The position numbers were made by a program, and so were the translations under genes. Source: Cytobacillus firmus DS1 (lineage in GTDB: Bacteria; Bacillota; Bacilli; Bacillales; Cytobacillaceae). Taken from it: DNA of 64,000 bases. Below are positions 7,598 through 18,582 of this stretch, one piece after another (the stretch's first letter is position 1; every line of letters starts with the position of its first letter). The notes beneath the pieces are model-generated. The model ran no database searches. It saw nothing but the letters and a program-made list of their open reading frames with translations, and was not told the origin of the DNA. The stretch lies in assembly GCF_000565285.1 (NCBI RefSeq), contig NZ_APVL01000015.1, positions 47,619-111,618 on the forward strand. Direction: 5' to 3'.

Positions 7598-10345
7598 TTA
7601 ACGATATTCCTTTACTTTTTCCCCTGCTGAAGTCATCCATTCAAACTGGCGGAGCTTCAGGTCAAATAGTGTCAGAGGATCCTGGTAAATCTCAGGATTT
7701 TTGCGCATATCGCTTAATGCTTCTTTATTTTCTGCAATGTTCGTATATGTCTCTTCAACTGTATGATTCAATACGTCAAACGGATTTCTGAAGAACATCT
7801 TAATATCCCGCTCAAGCGATTTCTCGAAGAGTTCGAATTGCTGCATGAATTTATCGGTGATGAATTCTGCGATTTCGCTATAGTCTTCATGCTCAATGAA
7901 CTGTTTATATTTATTATGGAGCATGGTTTTATTTTGCTGAATTGCCCCAAGCAGTTTTCCTGCACTCTTGAGCAGGAATTGCGATGGCGAAAAGCGGTTT
8001 AGAATATTGGCCTTTTCAAGCTGAACACTCCCGCGCGTCATCCGGTCAGCGTCGCGGCGCCAGTCATCCAGGACTCTGAAATCACAATCCAGCGCGATTT
8101 TCTCCTCGCCGTAAAGCTCATTGAAGCCTTGGCTCATTTCATCCAGATATGCCTGGCTGCTTCTGAACTCTCCTTCACTTTCCGCAATCCAATCCTGTAT
8201 GGAAACATGAAACTCCGGCAAAACCGTATCTTCAATATATTGATGGACCCGATTATTCATTTCATCATTAAGCTCAGTATGGATTTTTCCAAAATCACTG
8301 TCTTCTGTCACCATTTCTGAACAGTTTCGAAGAAGTTCCGGAATCTGCTTCTCAAGATCCGCTCTCATTTCATCTTTAATCTTGCTGTACGATCTTTTAA
8401 TCGTCCGGACCTTCTCTTCTTCCATATCCATCAGCTGGTTCTTGGCACCCTTTAGTTTAGTCACCATCTCTTCGTTCCATTTAATCGTATCAATCAAGCT
8501 GTTTTCCATCTCAACACGTTTTTCAAGCAGGAATTTAATGGATTTTTTTATATAGTAAAGAACCTTTGCTGTACGCTCTTCTTTCCGGTTCCGCCCATCC
8601 ATTATCGACTTGATAAAGACGGCTAAATCATTGAGCTGGCTTTCGCTTTCATAATAGGCGGAGAAAGCAAACACCTTTGCTTTTGGGAAATAGGTATGAA
8701 CACGGGACTGAGTTTCATCAAGAAGCTCTATAGCATCCTGGCTGTCCGGAATCCGATCCATTTTACTGAGAAGGAAATGAATAGGCAGTTCCGGAGCCTG
8801 TTCTCTCATTCTCACAGCAAGATCCAGCTCTTTATCTGTCAGAGGCGAATCAGCATTCAGGACAAACAGCATGCTGTCAGCAAAATGAAGATATTGGAAC
8901 ACACCATTTCGGAACTTGCTTTGACCCGCAAGACCTGGTGTATCGATGACAGCAAGTCTATTACTCTGTAAAAAGTTGAATGGCATCTTGCAGCGTATGA
9001 GCGTCTGCTGGCTTTTCTCTGCACTTTGCCTAAAATCCTCAAGATCAGAAATGCTTCTGACTTCCTCGTCCGTAATAGCATGGATTTCCGCTTCATTACT
9101 ATCCTTGAACAGCACTGAAGCTGATGTAGAATCCCCCATCAGCTCTTCACCGAGAAGAGTGTTCACAAATGAGGATTTTCCATTTGAAGCTGCACCGGCA
9201 ATCAGCAAATGCCCGGAATCCAAATCAAGGAGCTCACGGACCATCCATTCAAATCGCTCACCCATCAGGACGCCTTTTTCCTTTGCCCATTTCATGATAT
9301 TTTCGAAAAGCTTAAAGCTTTCCTCCAGTCCTTCCTGATAACGGACAGAACGGTTCACAAGACTCTCTGCTTCACTGACAGCAGAAGAATCGATATTGGA
9401 TGGGAATATTTCGCTCCATGCCAGCACTGCCGATGCCGAAACAAGATAATGAGAAGGGGAAGCTATTTTCACCCAATTCGTTATGTGATTTGGAATCAGA
9501 TGGGATAAATCCCGGATTAAATGCTTGCCGCTGATCAGTTCAAGATAAGTTTCTTTGTAAAGCTCCGAAAGCACGCTCCATGTATGTGAGCGCCCCGGCT
9601 CCATATTCAGGAGAAGATGATTATATTCTTTCAGCCATAAGAAATACAGATCTGATGTCTTATAGCTATTCCACAGAGCCGCTGATAAATCTTCAAAGTG
9701 AGCCCGATCTGCACGGTATAACACCGAAAGCGCCTCACTGAAATAGTTCGGCTCCATTTTTGCTGTCCGCCCCTGTTCCACATACGAATGAAGAACTTCA
9801 AACCATGATAGGGATTCCGTCCTGATTGCTTCATTGACAGCCAGCTCCACTGCATTTCCCCAATCACTGTGTTCTTCAAAGAACCCTCGTGCCAGATCGG
9901 TCACATCCGGATAATCCGGATTTAGCCGGACTGCCTCTTTAATGGATTCAACAGCCAATTCAAGCTTGCCGCGCTGTATGTAAAGTGAAAACAGCTGGAG
10001 GAGCACTTCAGTCTTTAACACCTCTGAATCTGTTTCAATTGATTTATAAAAGTCCTCTGCATTTGAAAGCAGATCTAATTCAAAATAGGCATCAGCCATA
10101 TTTTTCTGAGCCCACGGCCCCAATTCATTCGGTATGCTTTCCCATTTAAAAATGGCCGCTTCATAATCCTTGTTAAGGAAATAGACTTCACCCTGGGCGA
10201 AGCGGATATTAGTTAAATCAGGCACCTCGTTCTGCTGCTCAGCCACATACATTTCACCCAAAACCCTGATCGGATGCACATTTTCATTAGATTCCATGAA
10301 GGTCTTATAAAAGGTTTTGCTGATTAGCTGCTTCTCTAAAGTCAT
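7598..10345 (-). CDS. TPR-dynamin-like GTPase
   Basis: A 915-residue cytoplasmic protein. Residues about 40-200 are helical with TPR-like repeats (AQGEVYFLNKDYEAAIFKW and GKLELAVESIKEAVRLNPDY); a further helical stretch leads to a dynamin-type GTPase domain from about 378: P-loop GAASNGKSS (about 384-392), a Thr in GDSTSAS, DTPG (about 468-471) and SKMD in place of the usual NKxD (about 527-530). The C-terminal third is a long helical stalk with charged coiled coil (about 600-680). Dynamin-family proteins remodel membranes; a TPR front end suggests partner binding, but the role is unknown. It differs from the two-headed DynA. It is monocistronic, with a terminator after it. The start has a GGGGGATC ribosome site. 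Confidence 0.8.
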   Translation of the reverse strand: MTLEKQLISKTFYKTFMESNENVHPIRVLGEMYVAEQQNEVPDLTNIRFAQGEVYFLNKDYEAAIFKWESIPNELGPWAQKNMADAYFELDLLSNAEDFYKSIETDSEVLKTEVLLQLFSLYIQRGKLELAVESIKEAVRLNPDYPDVTDLARGFFEEHSDWGNAVELAVNEAIRTESLSWFEVLHSYVEQGRTAKMEPNYFSEALSVLYRADRAHFEDLSAALWNSYKTSDLYFLWLKEYNHLLLNMEPGRSHTWSVLSELYKETYLELISGKHLIRDLSHLIPNHITNWVKIASPSHYLVSASAVLAWSEIFPSNIDSSAVSEAESLVNRSVRYQEGLEESFKLFENIMKWAKEKGVLMGERFEWMVRELLDLDSGHLLIAGAASNGKSSFVNTLLGEELMGDSTSASVLFKDSNEAEIHAITDEEVRSISDLEDFRQSAEKSQQTLIRCKMPFNFLQSNRLAVIDTPGLAGQSKFRNGVFQYLHFADSMLFVLNADSPLTDKELDLAVRMREQAPELPIHFLLSKMDRIPDSQDAIELLDETQSRVHTYFPKAKVFAFSAYYESESQLNDLAVFIKSIMDGRNRKEERTAKVLYYIKKSIKFLLEKRVEMENSLIDTIKWNEEMVTKLKGAKNQLMDMEEEKVRTIKRSYSKIKDEMRADLEKQIPELLRNCSEMVTEDSDFGKIHTELNDEMNNRVHQYIEDTVLPEFHVSIQDWIAESEGEFRSSQAYLDEMSQGFNELYGEEKIALDCDFRVLDDWRRDADRMTRGSVQLEKANILNRFSPSQFLLKSAGKLLGAIQQNKTMLHNKYKQFIEHEDYSEIAEFITDKFMQQFELFEKSLERDIKMFFRNPFDVLNHTVEETYTNIAENKEALSDMRKNPEIYQDPLTLFDLKLRQFEWMTSAGEKVKEYR

Positions 10346-10844
10346 CTTGATCCCCCGCAGTGCTTTTTTTAAAAGTACGCCTAAAGGCGGCCCCTTCTAA
10401 AAGAATTTTATTGATCCAGCCGGCTGATTTCCTAATTTCATAGGGCTTTATCAGCATGCTTTATAAGAAAAGCGGAAGGCGCCCGCCTATCGGCTTGCAT
10501 AAGACGGTCCCTGTAAGAAGGTGTTTTTTCCTTCTGGAAGGGAGCGGCTTATGACCTCGAGCCGATGACGCCTGAAGCTAGACAGTTATCTAACTTCAGA
10601 ATTTACCTTCTTATCTTTATAAAAAAACGCATAATACGCCAATTTTTCATCCTTTATCCTTATATTGTAGCAAAAATTTTTCTGCAAAAAATTTCATTTC
10701 TCTATCATTTTTGAAACATTGCTGTATTCCTGTGTAATATTTTTAATAGTTAGAATCAGCTTCTCTTTATTAATACCACCTCAAATCAAAATAAAAACTG
10801 GCAGACAGAAATATATATTCCTGTCTGCCAGTATTCATTCTTCA
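10346..10844. other. Gene-free region with a short family A repeat
   Basis: No coding sequence is evident. Positions about 10462-10630 hold a short copy of repeat family A (described at 36251), from AAGAAAAGCGGAAGGCGC to GCTAGACAGTTATC and a T/A-rich end. The stretch 10640-10797 is AT-rich and probably contains the promoter for the dynamin gene further left, but I cannot pick one with confidence. Confidence 0.55.
10798..10831 (-). terminator. Terminator of the MFS gene
   Basis: An 11-bp perfect stem (CTGGCAGACAG / CTGTCTGCCAG) followed on the minus strand by TTTTTATTTTG. Confidence 0.85.
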
Positions 10845-12047
10845 TTATGAGGCTTGCTGCGGCCGGGCGGCCCGTCGCTGTCTCCCATAGAGGACTGTAA
10901 CAGCCATCCCAAGAATCAGGAACACACTTGATATTTGGAATAGTGCCGATGTTTCCACAAACTGTGCAAGCACACCGAACACAAGCCCGCTTAGTCCAAT
11001 GCCAAGGTCGATGGAGGAGAAGAACATTCCGTTTGCCACACCGCGCCGGTTGGATGGTGTCATCGACAGCGTCCAGGACTGCAGAGTAGGAATCAATGAG
11101 CCAAATCCAATTCCAAACAAAATTCCGCTAATGATAATAAACAAATTCGAATGAGCGAAAGAAAGTACCCACATTCCTATGAAAGTCATGAACGTACAAA
11201 GCAGCACAAGCCCCATCGGCCCCCGCTGGTCAAACCACTTTCCGGCAGCCGGTCTTGAGAGCGATGCCATAATCGCATTAAACAAGTAGAATAGGAATAT
11301 CTGATCAATGCCGCGCTCTTCCCCGAAAATAACGATGAACGTTACGATGGAGCCATATCCAAATGTCACAATTATTGTGATAAATGCAGGAAACCAGCTG
11401 GATTTTTCAACTAAAGAGTCCAGGTAAGAGAATTTAAGGTCCTCTTTCCTTGTTTTCATAACCGCTTCAGGCGTTTCGTAGCGGACAACAGCCAGGAGCA
11501 CAATGGCAATCACCCCGAGTACGCTTGAGATATAAATAAGATTGGTAAAAGAGGTAATCTGATATAGGTAGATTCCAAGACTTGGAGCAATGATCATTCC
11601 AATCGTAACACTGAGGCCATAGTAACCCATTCCCTCTCCAAGCCTGGAATTAGGCACTACATCTACAGCCGCTGTCCCATTCACAGTAGTTGACCAGCCC
11701 CAGGCAAGCCCATGAATGAATCGGAACATCAGAAAAATCAGCACCACGCTTGAAAGAGGATAAATAATGGTTATTGCCAAAAGCGCTGCCGCCCCAATCA
11801 GCACCAGCTGCTTTCTTGCTTTATATTCAAGCATGAATCCAATGAATGGCCGGCTCAGAACGGCTCCAATCGAAAACAGTGCCGTCACCAGCCCAATTTC
11901 AAGACCAGTTGCCCCTATGGACTTTATATATGGAGGCAATGTTGGAATCAGCATCTGAAAAGACATAAAAATAAATAAATTACCGACCATCAGCATAATG
12001 AAAGACTTTGTCCATAAAGTCTCTTTTGCAGCCTTTTCCAAGTGCAT
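10845..12047 (-). CDS. Major facilitator superfamily transporter
   Basis: A 400-residue integral membrane protein with about 12 hydrophobic segments, starting near residue 15 (FIMLMVGNLFIFMSFQMLIP). The loop after TM2 (SRPFIGFMLEYKARKQ) and its partner in the second half (SRPAAGKWFDQRGP) are the MFS motif-A repeats, so both halves are intact. The proline/glycine-rich segment around GWSTTVNGTAAVDVVP resembles antiporter motif C regions, suggesting drug or metabolite export, but the substrate cannot be read from sequence. It stands alone with its own terminator and a GGGGGATG ribosome site. Confidence 0.85.
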   Translation of the reverse strand: MHLEKAAKETLWTKSFIMLMVGNLFIFMSFQMLIPTLPPYIKSIGATGLEIGLVTALFSIGAVLSRPFIGFMLEYKARKQLVLIGAAALLAITIIYPLSSVVLIFLMFRFIHGLAWGWSTTVNGTAAVDVVPNSRLGEGMGYYGLSVTIGMIIAPSLGIYLYQITSFTNLIYISSVLGVIAIVLLAVVRYETPEAVMKTRKEDLKFSYLDSLVEKSSWFPAFITIIVTFGYGSIVTFIVIFGEERGIDQIFLFYLFNAIMASLSRPAAGKWFDQRGPMGLVLLCTFMTFIGMWVLSFAHSNLFIIISGILFGIGFGSLIPTLQSWTLSMTPSNRRGVANGMFFSSIDLGIGLSGLVFGVLAQFVETSALFQISSVFLILGMAVTVLYGRQRRAARPQQAS

Positions 12048-12200
12048 CCCCCGCTTTCCTTTTATCTCCAGAATAAATCAGTTAATTATTTCGCATCACT
12101 AAATACTACCATAACTGTTTGGAAAAAGGAAAGGGAATTTGCATCATATCAAAGCGTAGATTGAGACAATGAAAATCTTCGTTATAAGTCCATAAAAAAA

Positions 12201-12218
12201 GGAGCCAGATTAAGCTCC
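12201..12218 (-). terminator. Terminator of the esterase gene
   Basis: Minus strand stem GGAGC...GCTCC followed by TTTTTTT, just beyond the stop codon at 12223. Confidence 0.7.
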
Positions 12219-12222
12219 CCCG

Positions 12223-12987
12223 TCACCCCTGCAGACTGCTTGTTTCCAGTGTCCGCTGCAGAAAATGCAGTGTTCTTTCTATTATGATGTCCTGATCGTT
12301 ATCCAGCGTTGCCACATGATAGCTGTTGTCCAGGGTGACTAATTCCTTGGCAGCAGATTTAATGCCGCTGTATATTTCCTGTGAATTGGAAGGAGGAACT
12401 ACATGATCTTCTTTTGAGACAAAAATCAGCGCAGGACAAATCACTTTCCCTAAATCGGCTTTCACCTTCTTCATCAGTTCCGTTATTTCACCAAGCGATT
12501 TAACCGGTGTCTTTTCATAGGCAAGCTCTTTTATATCAGGATTTTTTATGTCTGAACCAATTGCATCAAGGAAACGGACATCCTCCAGGCTGGCTGCTGC
12601 CGCCATATCAGGAATTTCAACAGCTGCATTAATCGGGATTATCCCCTTAATCTCCGGATATTTTTCGGCCATATACAATGTCAGTGTGCCGCCCATTGAC
12701 AGACCTGTAACGAATATCGTACTGCAGCGCTCCTTCAGCCACCGATAGCCTTCTTCAACAGAATGAATCCAGTCCTGATAGGTCGTTGTTTCCATTTCTT
12801 CATAATGAGTGCCATGTCCCCTCAGCCGCGGACCGCAGACCGTATACCCTGCATTTGCATAAGCTTCCCCAAGCGGACGCATACTTTGAGTTGAACCGGT
12901 AAACCCATGAGAAACAAGAATCCCAATCTCATTTCCTTCAAAATAAAAAGGTTCTGCTCCTTCTAAAACCGGATACTTTTCAAACAT
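12223..12987 (-). CDS. Alpha/beta-hydrolase, carboxylesterase (Est30/YvaK family)
   Basis: A 254-residue cytosolic serine hydrolase likely to cleave short-chain esters. It shows the oxyanion strand VSHGFTGSTQSMRPLG, the nucleophile elbow GLSMGG near residue 90, a C-terminal Asp in SKEDHVVPP and the catalytic His in NSYHVATLD. Overall pattern and length are those of Geobacillus Est30 and B. subtilis YvaK, although the secG/rnr neighbours of yvaK are missing. The start at 12987 is preferred over an in-frame one at 13005 because GGAGG lies 7 bases upstream. Divergent from glnS. Confidence 0.85.
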   Translation of the reverse strand: MFEKYPVLEGAEPFYFEGNEIGILVSHGFTGSTQSMRPLGEAYANAGYTVCGPRLRGHGTHYEEMETTTYQDWIHSVEEGYRWLKERCSTIFVTGLSMGGTLTLYMAEKYPEIKGIIPINAAVEIPDMAAAASLEDVRFLDAIGSDIKNPDIKELAYEKTPVKSLGEITELMKKVKADLGKVICPALIFVSKEDHVVPPSNSQEIYSGIKSAAKELVTLDNSYHVATLDNDQDIIIERTLHFLQRTLETSSLQG

Positions 12988-13270
12988 ATTCCTTCCTCCA
13001 TTCAATAGATTATTTCCTATTAAGGAATATTCTTTTCACATCCCTCTATCCCTCCTTGTTTGAAAGTATTTAACATTTTTGTAAAACTTCACATCCAGCT
13101 TTCAGAAAAACTTTTTTTCCAGACTGGTCTTGTTTATAATAGATAGAATGGATAAAGAGTATTGCCCTATAAACGATTGCAAACACAGCTAAGGGAAGTT
13201 TCGCTTTATTTTCCTTCCCGATATTATTAAAATAAGTACTAACTACATAAACAGAAAGGCTGATACCGGT

Positions 13271-14962
<1,692 letters not shown>

Positions 14963-14968
14963 GCATTA

Positions 14969-14999
14969 AGCTTGAGGGCTTGGTTCCCTCAGGCTTTTT
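14969..14999 (+). terminator. Terminator of glnS
   Basis: Stem AGCTTGAGGG / CCCTCAGGCTT with a seven-base loop, ending in TTTTTT. Confidence 0.85.
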
Positions 15000-15086
15000 T
15001 AGCCGTAACAATTCATAAACTGCCTTTCTGCTGAAAAGTATGGTAAGGTTTTAAAAGTAAGCATTTACATAAGGAGGAATAGCATA

Positions 15087-15437
15087 ATGTCAAACCAGCA
15101 TGACCCAAATACATTACCGCCGAAAACATGTTCAATAGACCGCATGGTGACAGTTAAAGAGGATGTTGAAAAGGTTCTTGCAGGAAAGAAAACAGCCACT
15201 CGCCGAAACGGCCGCTATGCTGATGTGGGAGAAATCATGACACTTGAAGGCAAGGACTTTGTTGTAGATAAAGTTTATTCCCAATCCCTTGGTGAATTAA
15301 CAGACGAGCATGCCCGCCAGGAAGGTTTCGAAAGCTTGGAAGACTACAAACAATCCATTCTTTCCATGCATCCGGGAATGCCGTGGCTTCCGCAGATGCG
15401 TGTATGGGTTCATGAATTCAGCGCAGTGAAGAAGTAA
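15087..15437 (+). CDS. ASCH domain protein
   Basis: A 116-residue protein that fits the ASCH fold, a PUA-like RNA-binding beta-barrel: DRMVTVKEDVEKVLAGKKTATRR at the front, the conserved acidic strand after DVGEIMTLEGKDFVVDKVYS, and a DYKQSI helix. ASCH proteins are thought to bind RNA or modified nucleotides; one family member is an N4-acetylcytidine amidohydrolase. The exact substrate is not evident. AGGAGG precedes the start; the downstream membrane gene begins 9 bases after the stop, so the two are probably one operon. Confidence 0.75.
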   Translation: MSNQHDPNTLPPKTCSIDRMVTVKEDVEKVLAGKKTATRRNGRYADVGEIMTLEGKDFVVDKVYSQSLGELTDEHARQEGFESLEDYKQSILSMHPGMPWLPQMRVWVHEFSAVKK

Positions 15438-15446
15438 TCTGCCGGG

Positions 15447-15893
15447 ATGGACATACTGTATCGAATACTGCTGTACATCCATGTCAGCAGTGCCATTCTT
15501 TCTGTTGGCCCATTTTTTATTCTGATCCCAATCGTCAATAAATTAGGAACGGCTCATCCCGGGGTCCAGCAGGCATATATCGGCATATTCAGGACATCCG
15601 TGCGGCTTGTCAAGCATGCAGGACATGTACTTGTAGGCTCAGGTATCCTTCTTATCATGAACAGCCACTGGGCCTGGACGACATCATGGGTCGTCGCTAC
15701 CCTGGCAGTCATGGGAGGCTCAGTCTTTTTTCTCGCCCGGGCCTTCACTCCTGTCCTGAGGAAATTTGATGAACCGGGAGCTGATCAGCATTTCCTAATT
15801 AGAAAGCTTACCCGCTCCGTTTGGATCTATCTTTTTCTGTTAATGCTCATGCTCTGGTTCATGGTAGCCAAGCCGGTGCTTTGGCAGGGATAA
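15447..15893 (+). CDS. Small integral membrane protein (DUF2269-like)
   Basis: A 148-residue protein with four hydrophobic segments: about 5-30, 55-75, 78-97 and 125-142. The first helix contains a His (LLYIHVSSAILSVGPFF), as in membrane proteins of the DUF2269 and cytochrome-like type, but no heme-binding pair is certain. It follows the ASCH gene by 9 bases with only a weak ribosome site, consistent with translational coupling. Function unknown. Confidence 0.65.
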   Translation: MDILYRILLYIHVSSAILSVGPFFILIPIVNKLGTAHPGVQQAYIGIFRTSVRLVKHAGHVLVGSGILLIMNSHWAWTTSWVVATLAVMGGSVFFLARAFTPVLRKFDEPGADQHFLIRKLTRSVWIYLFLLMLMLWFMVAKPVLWQG

Positions 15894-15896
15894 AAA

Positions 15897-15921
15897 ACAA
15901 GCGCTCATGATGTGCGCTTGT
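15897..15921 (+). terminator. Terminator after the ASCH operon
   Basis: Perfect 8-bp stem ACAAGCGC / GCGCTTGT followed by TTTTTTT. Confidence 0.85.
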
Positions 15922-16046
15922 TTTTTTATGCATGGATAAATACATATTTTCGCGGTTTGAAGCAGCTTTATTTATCTTTTGCTGAAGATGTGGTGTCTCC
16001 CATGCGGATGCATGGATAATCAAAATTTTCACATCCAACAAACTAA

Positions 16047-16772
16047 TTACTTCAAAAATCTTTCCGGAAAATCGGTCATAATCACTTCGACTCCGGCATT
16101 ATTTAAGAATCCGCTGCGGGTTTCATCATTTACGGTATATACCCGCAGCGGAAATCCTGCTTCCTTTCCTTTCCTTCCATACTCGGATAGAGCAAACCTC
16201 TCTTCACAATGAATGCTGTCTGCACCGATTTTTTTGGCAATTTCGACTGTGTTTTCAGGAATACCTTCAATTAAATATCCCGTCTGTATAGTTGCATGAG
16301 AGTCCCGGACTCTCCTCAGGCTATCCGCATTGAAGGATGAGATAATGACACGCTGTTCCAATCTATATTTAAGGATAAGGTCAATCACCTTTTTTTCCAT
16401 CCCGTGATAGTCAATCAAATCATTTTTCAATTCAATATTAATCAGCAGTTCGTTGCCCTCCTTCACTGCCCATTGTAAAAGTGTCTCCAGATCCGGGATT
16501 GTTTCACCGGCATTCACATCCGCAAACCAGCTCCCGGCATCAAGCTGCAGGATTTCTTCAAAGGTCATGTCCTTAATATAGCCGGTTCCGCCGGTTGTTC
16601 TGTCCACCTTTTCGTCATGAATGATCACAAGCGTACCATCCTTCGCCATCTGCACATCCAATTCAATGCCATCTGCTCCTGCCTCCAATGCGGCCTGAAA
16701 AGCAGCCATCGTGTTTTCCGGAAAATGTCCGCTGACACCACGGTGGGCAAATACTTTTGCTCTTTTATTCAA
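16047..16772 (-). CDS. Glycerophosphodiester phosphodiesterase
   Basis: A 241-residue enzyme that hydrolyses glycerophosphodiesters to glycerol 3-phosphate and an alcohol. The N-terminus has the complete catalytic signature: HRG, ENTMAAF, GADGIELDV and HDEKVDRTTGGTG, then the later NIELK strand. There is no signal peptide, so it is cytoplasmic like the UgpQ/YhdW group and not the secreted GlpQ group. It is transcribed alone; AGGAGG precedes the start. No clear terminator was found downstream. Confidence 0.9.
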   Translation of the reverse strand: MNKRAKVFAHRGVSGHFPENTMAAFQAALEAGADGIELDVQMAKDGTLVIIHDEKVDRTTGGTGYIKDMTFEEILQLDAGSWFADVNAGETIPDLETLLQWAVKEGNELLINIELKNDLIDYHGMEKKVIDLILKYRLEQRVIISSFNADSLRRVRDSHATIQTGYLIEGIPENTVEIAKKIGADSIHCEERFALSEYGRKGKEAGFPLRVYTVNDETRSGFLNNAGVEVIMTDFPERFLK

Positions 16773-16972
16773 CTTATCTCCTCCTATGACAAAAACATCA
16801 TCATTAATATTCTATTCTACAACCAGTACCAAAATCATTTTTTCATTCCAAGAAAGTCCGCTCAAGTTTCACTTCGCATTAGATTCCATTATAATTAAAC
16901 TATGAAACTTCTTTCTTTCCAGTACGTATAACAAATTATCCATACATAAAAACGAATTTAGGAGTGAAATCT

Positions 16973-18424
16973 GTGGGAGTTCGATTGAGCAAGGGACAAA
17001 AAGTAGACTTGACCAAAACAAATCCTGGTTTGCAGGTTGTGATGGCAGGATTGGGGTGGGATGTCAGCCACAATCAATCTCAATATGACCTGGATGCTTC
17101 AGCATTTTTAACAGGCGCATCCGGAAAAGTGCAAAGTGACAGTGACTTTGTGTTTTATAATAATCCATCCGGCGGAAACGGATCGATTCTCTACAGCAGT
17201 GATAACAGAACGGGAGCCGGCGCCGGGGACGATGAGCAAATCCGCATCGAGTTGAATAAGGTGCCGCAGCATATCCATCGAATTGCGTTTACTATTACCA
17301 TTCATGATGCCCAGATGAAGGGGCAGAACTTCGGACAAGTTTCAAATGCCTATGTGAGAATTTTTAATGCCATGACGAACGAGGAGCTGATCCGCTTCGA
17401 CCTTGGCCGTGATTTTACTGTTGAAACAGCCATCGTCGCTGCAGAGCTTTACCGTCACAATGGGGAGTGGAAATTCAATGCCATTGCAAGCGGATTTCAG
17501 GGAGGATTAGCCGCCCTGTGCCGCAATTTCGGTGTTTCCGTAGATGATGAGCCTGCTCCAAGTCAGCAGCCGTCATTCGGCCATGGCCAATTCCAGCAGC
17601 AGGCAAATTACGGACAGCAGGCTCATGGATTCAGTCCACAGCAAAGCCAGCAGACTCAATCAGGCTACAGCCCGTCGTCTTTTGGCCAGCCTGCCTACAA
17701 TCAGACTGCATATAGCACACCTCCGTCCCAGCCATCTGCCATGGGTGGCCAAACCGGTTTTGGACAGCCGGTACAGGCTCAATCCTATACAGATGGCAAT
17801 ATTGCCTGCACCCGCTGCGGATCTACTAACATCCGCACCGGACAAAAGGGATTTGGCCTTGGAAAAGCGGCGATTGGAGGACTCATCCTTGGCCCTGTAG
17901 GACTTCTTGGCGGATTTATTGGAAAGAACCAGCTGAAGCTCACCTGTAATGCCTGCGGCAATTCATGGTCGCCTAACCAGACAGATTACGCACAGTGGGC
18001 CAATGACCAAAAACGCCGTGCACAGGAGCTGTTCACTCGATTCAAGAGCCAGGATGTCATGGACGCCGTGGTAGCTTCATGCGCTCTTGTTGGGATGGCA
18101 GATGGCAGGCTCGATCCGTCTGAACGCCAAAAGATGATTGAGTTTGTAAACAGCAGCCAGGAATTAAAAGTGTTTGATACACAAAAAGTGATACAGCAAT
18201 TCAATATGTTCGTCCAGCGGATTGAGATGGATCCGATCATCGGCCGGGCTGAAGCCTTCAAAGCAGTTGGCCGGGTAAGAAATAAGCCTGAGATCGCCCG
18301 CCTCGTAGCCCGTTATTGCATCGCGATCGGCTATGCTGATGGGAACTTTGATCAAAATGAAAAACAGGCTGTTACCGAAATCTGTATGGAACTCGGGTTA
18401 AACCCGCATGAATTCCTGTCATAA
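16973..18424 (+). CDS. TerD-zinc ribbon-TerB fusion protein
   Basis: A 483-residue three-module protein. Residues 1-185 are a TerD domain (GVRLSKGQKVDLTKTNPGL; calcium-site acidic residues in DLDASAF and the GAGAGDDEQI loop). Residues about 190-265 are a low-complexity Gln/Ser/Pro/Gly linker. A zinc ribbon follows, with CTRCG and CNACG pairs flanking a glycine-rich hydrophobic hairpin. The last 135 residues are a TerB-like domain with acidic metal sites (ADGRLDPSE and ADGNFDQNE). Ter domains are linked to tellurite, phage and envelope-stress responses, possibly as Ca2+-dependent membrane scaffolds. GTG at 16973 is chosen because AGGAG is 8 bases upstream and it gives the family start. No other ter gene is adjacent. 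Confidence 0.88.
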   Translation: MGVRLSKGQKVDLTKTNPGLQVVMAGLGWDVSHNQSQYDLDASAFLTGASGKVQSDSDFVFYNNPSGGNGSILYSSDNRTGAGAGDDEQIRIELNKVPQHIHRIAFTITIHDAQMKGQNFGQVSNAYVRIFNAMTNEELIRFDLGRDFTVETAIVAAELYRHNGEWKFNAIASGFQGGLAALCRNFGVSVDDEPAPSQQPSFGHGQFQQQANYGQQAHGFSPQQSQQTQSGYSPSSFGQPAYNQTAYSTPPSQPSAMGGQTGFGQPVQAQSYTDGNIACTRCGSTNIRTGQKGFGLGKAAIGGLILGPVGLLGGFIGKNQLKLTCNACGNSWSPNQTDYAQWANDQKRRAQELFTRFKSQDVMDAVVASCALVGMADGRLDPSERQKMIEFVNSSQELKVFDTQKVIQQFNMFVQRIEMDPIIGRAEAFKAVGRVRNKPEIARLVARYCIAIGYADGNFDQNEKQAVTEICMELGLNPHEFLS

Positions 18425-18439
18425 TTTGTGTTATAGCAG

Positions 18440-18461
18440 ACTCTGCCTCATCCAGGCAGAG
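18440..18461 (+). terminator. Terminator of the TerD fusion gene
   Basis: Stem ACTCTGCCT / AGGCAGAGT followed by a run of ten T. Confidence 0.9.
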
Positions 18462-18582
18462 TTTTTTTTTTGCATTTATTCCCACCACCTCCTGAATATG
18501 CCGCATACAAAGTTTACATGCGGGTATACTCAAAAAGATAAGAGGTCTGTTATTTTAAAAAATTAGCAGGGAGGTAATATTT

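Noticed and set aside
13006..13270. T-box leader for glnS
   Set aside because: No AGGGTGGNACCGCG-like sequence or long stem was found in the leader.
15925..16020. Direct repeat ATGCATGGATAA at about 15928 and 16008
   Set aside because: Only two short copies 80 bases apart between a terminator and the end of the phosphodiesterase gene; could be chance, no transposon features between.
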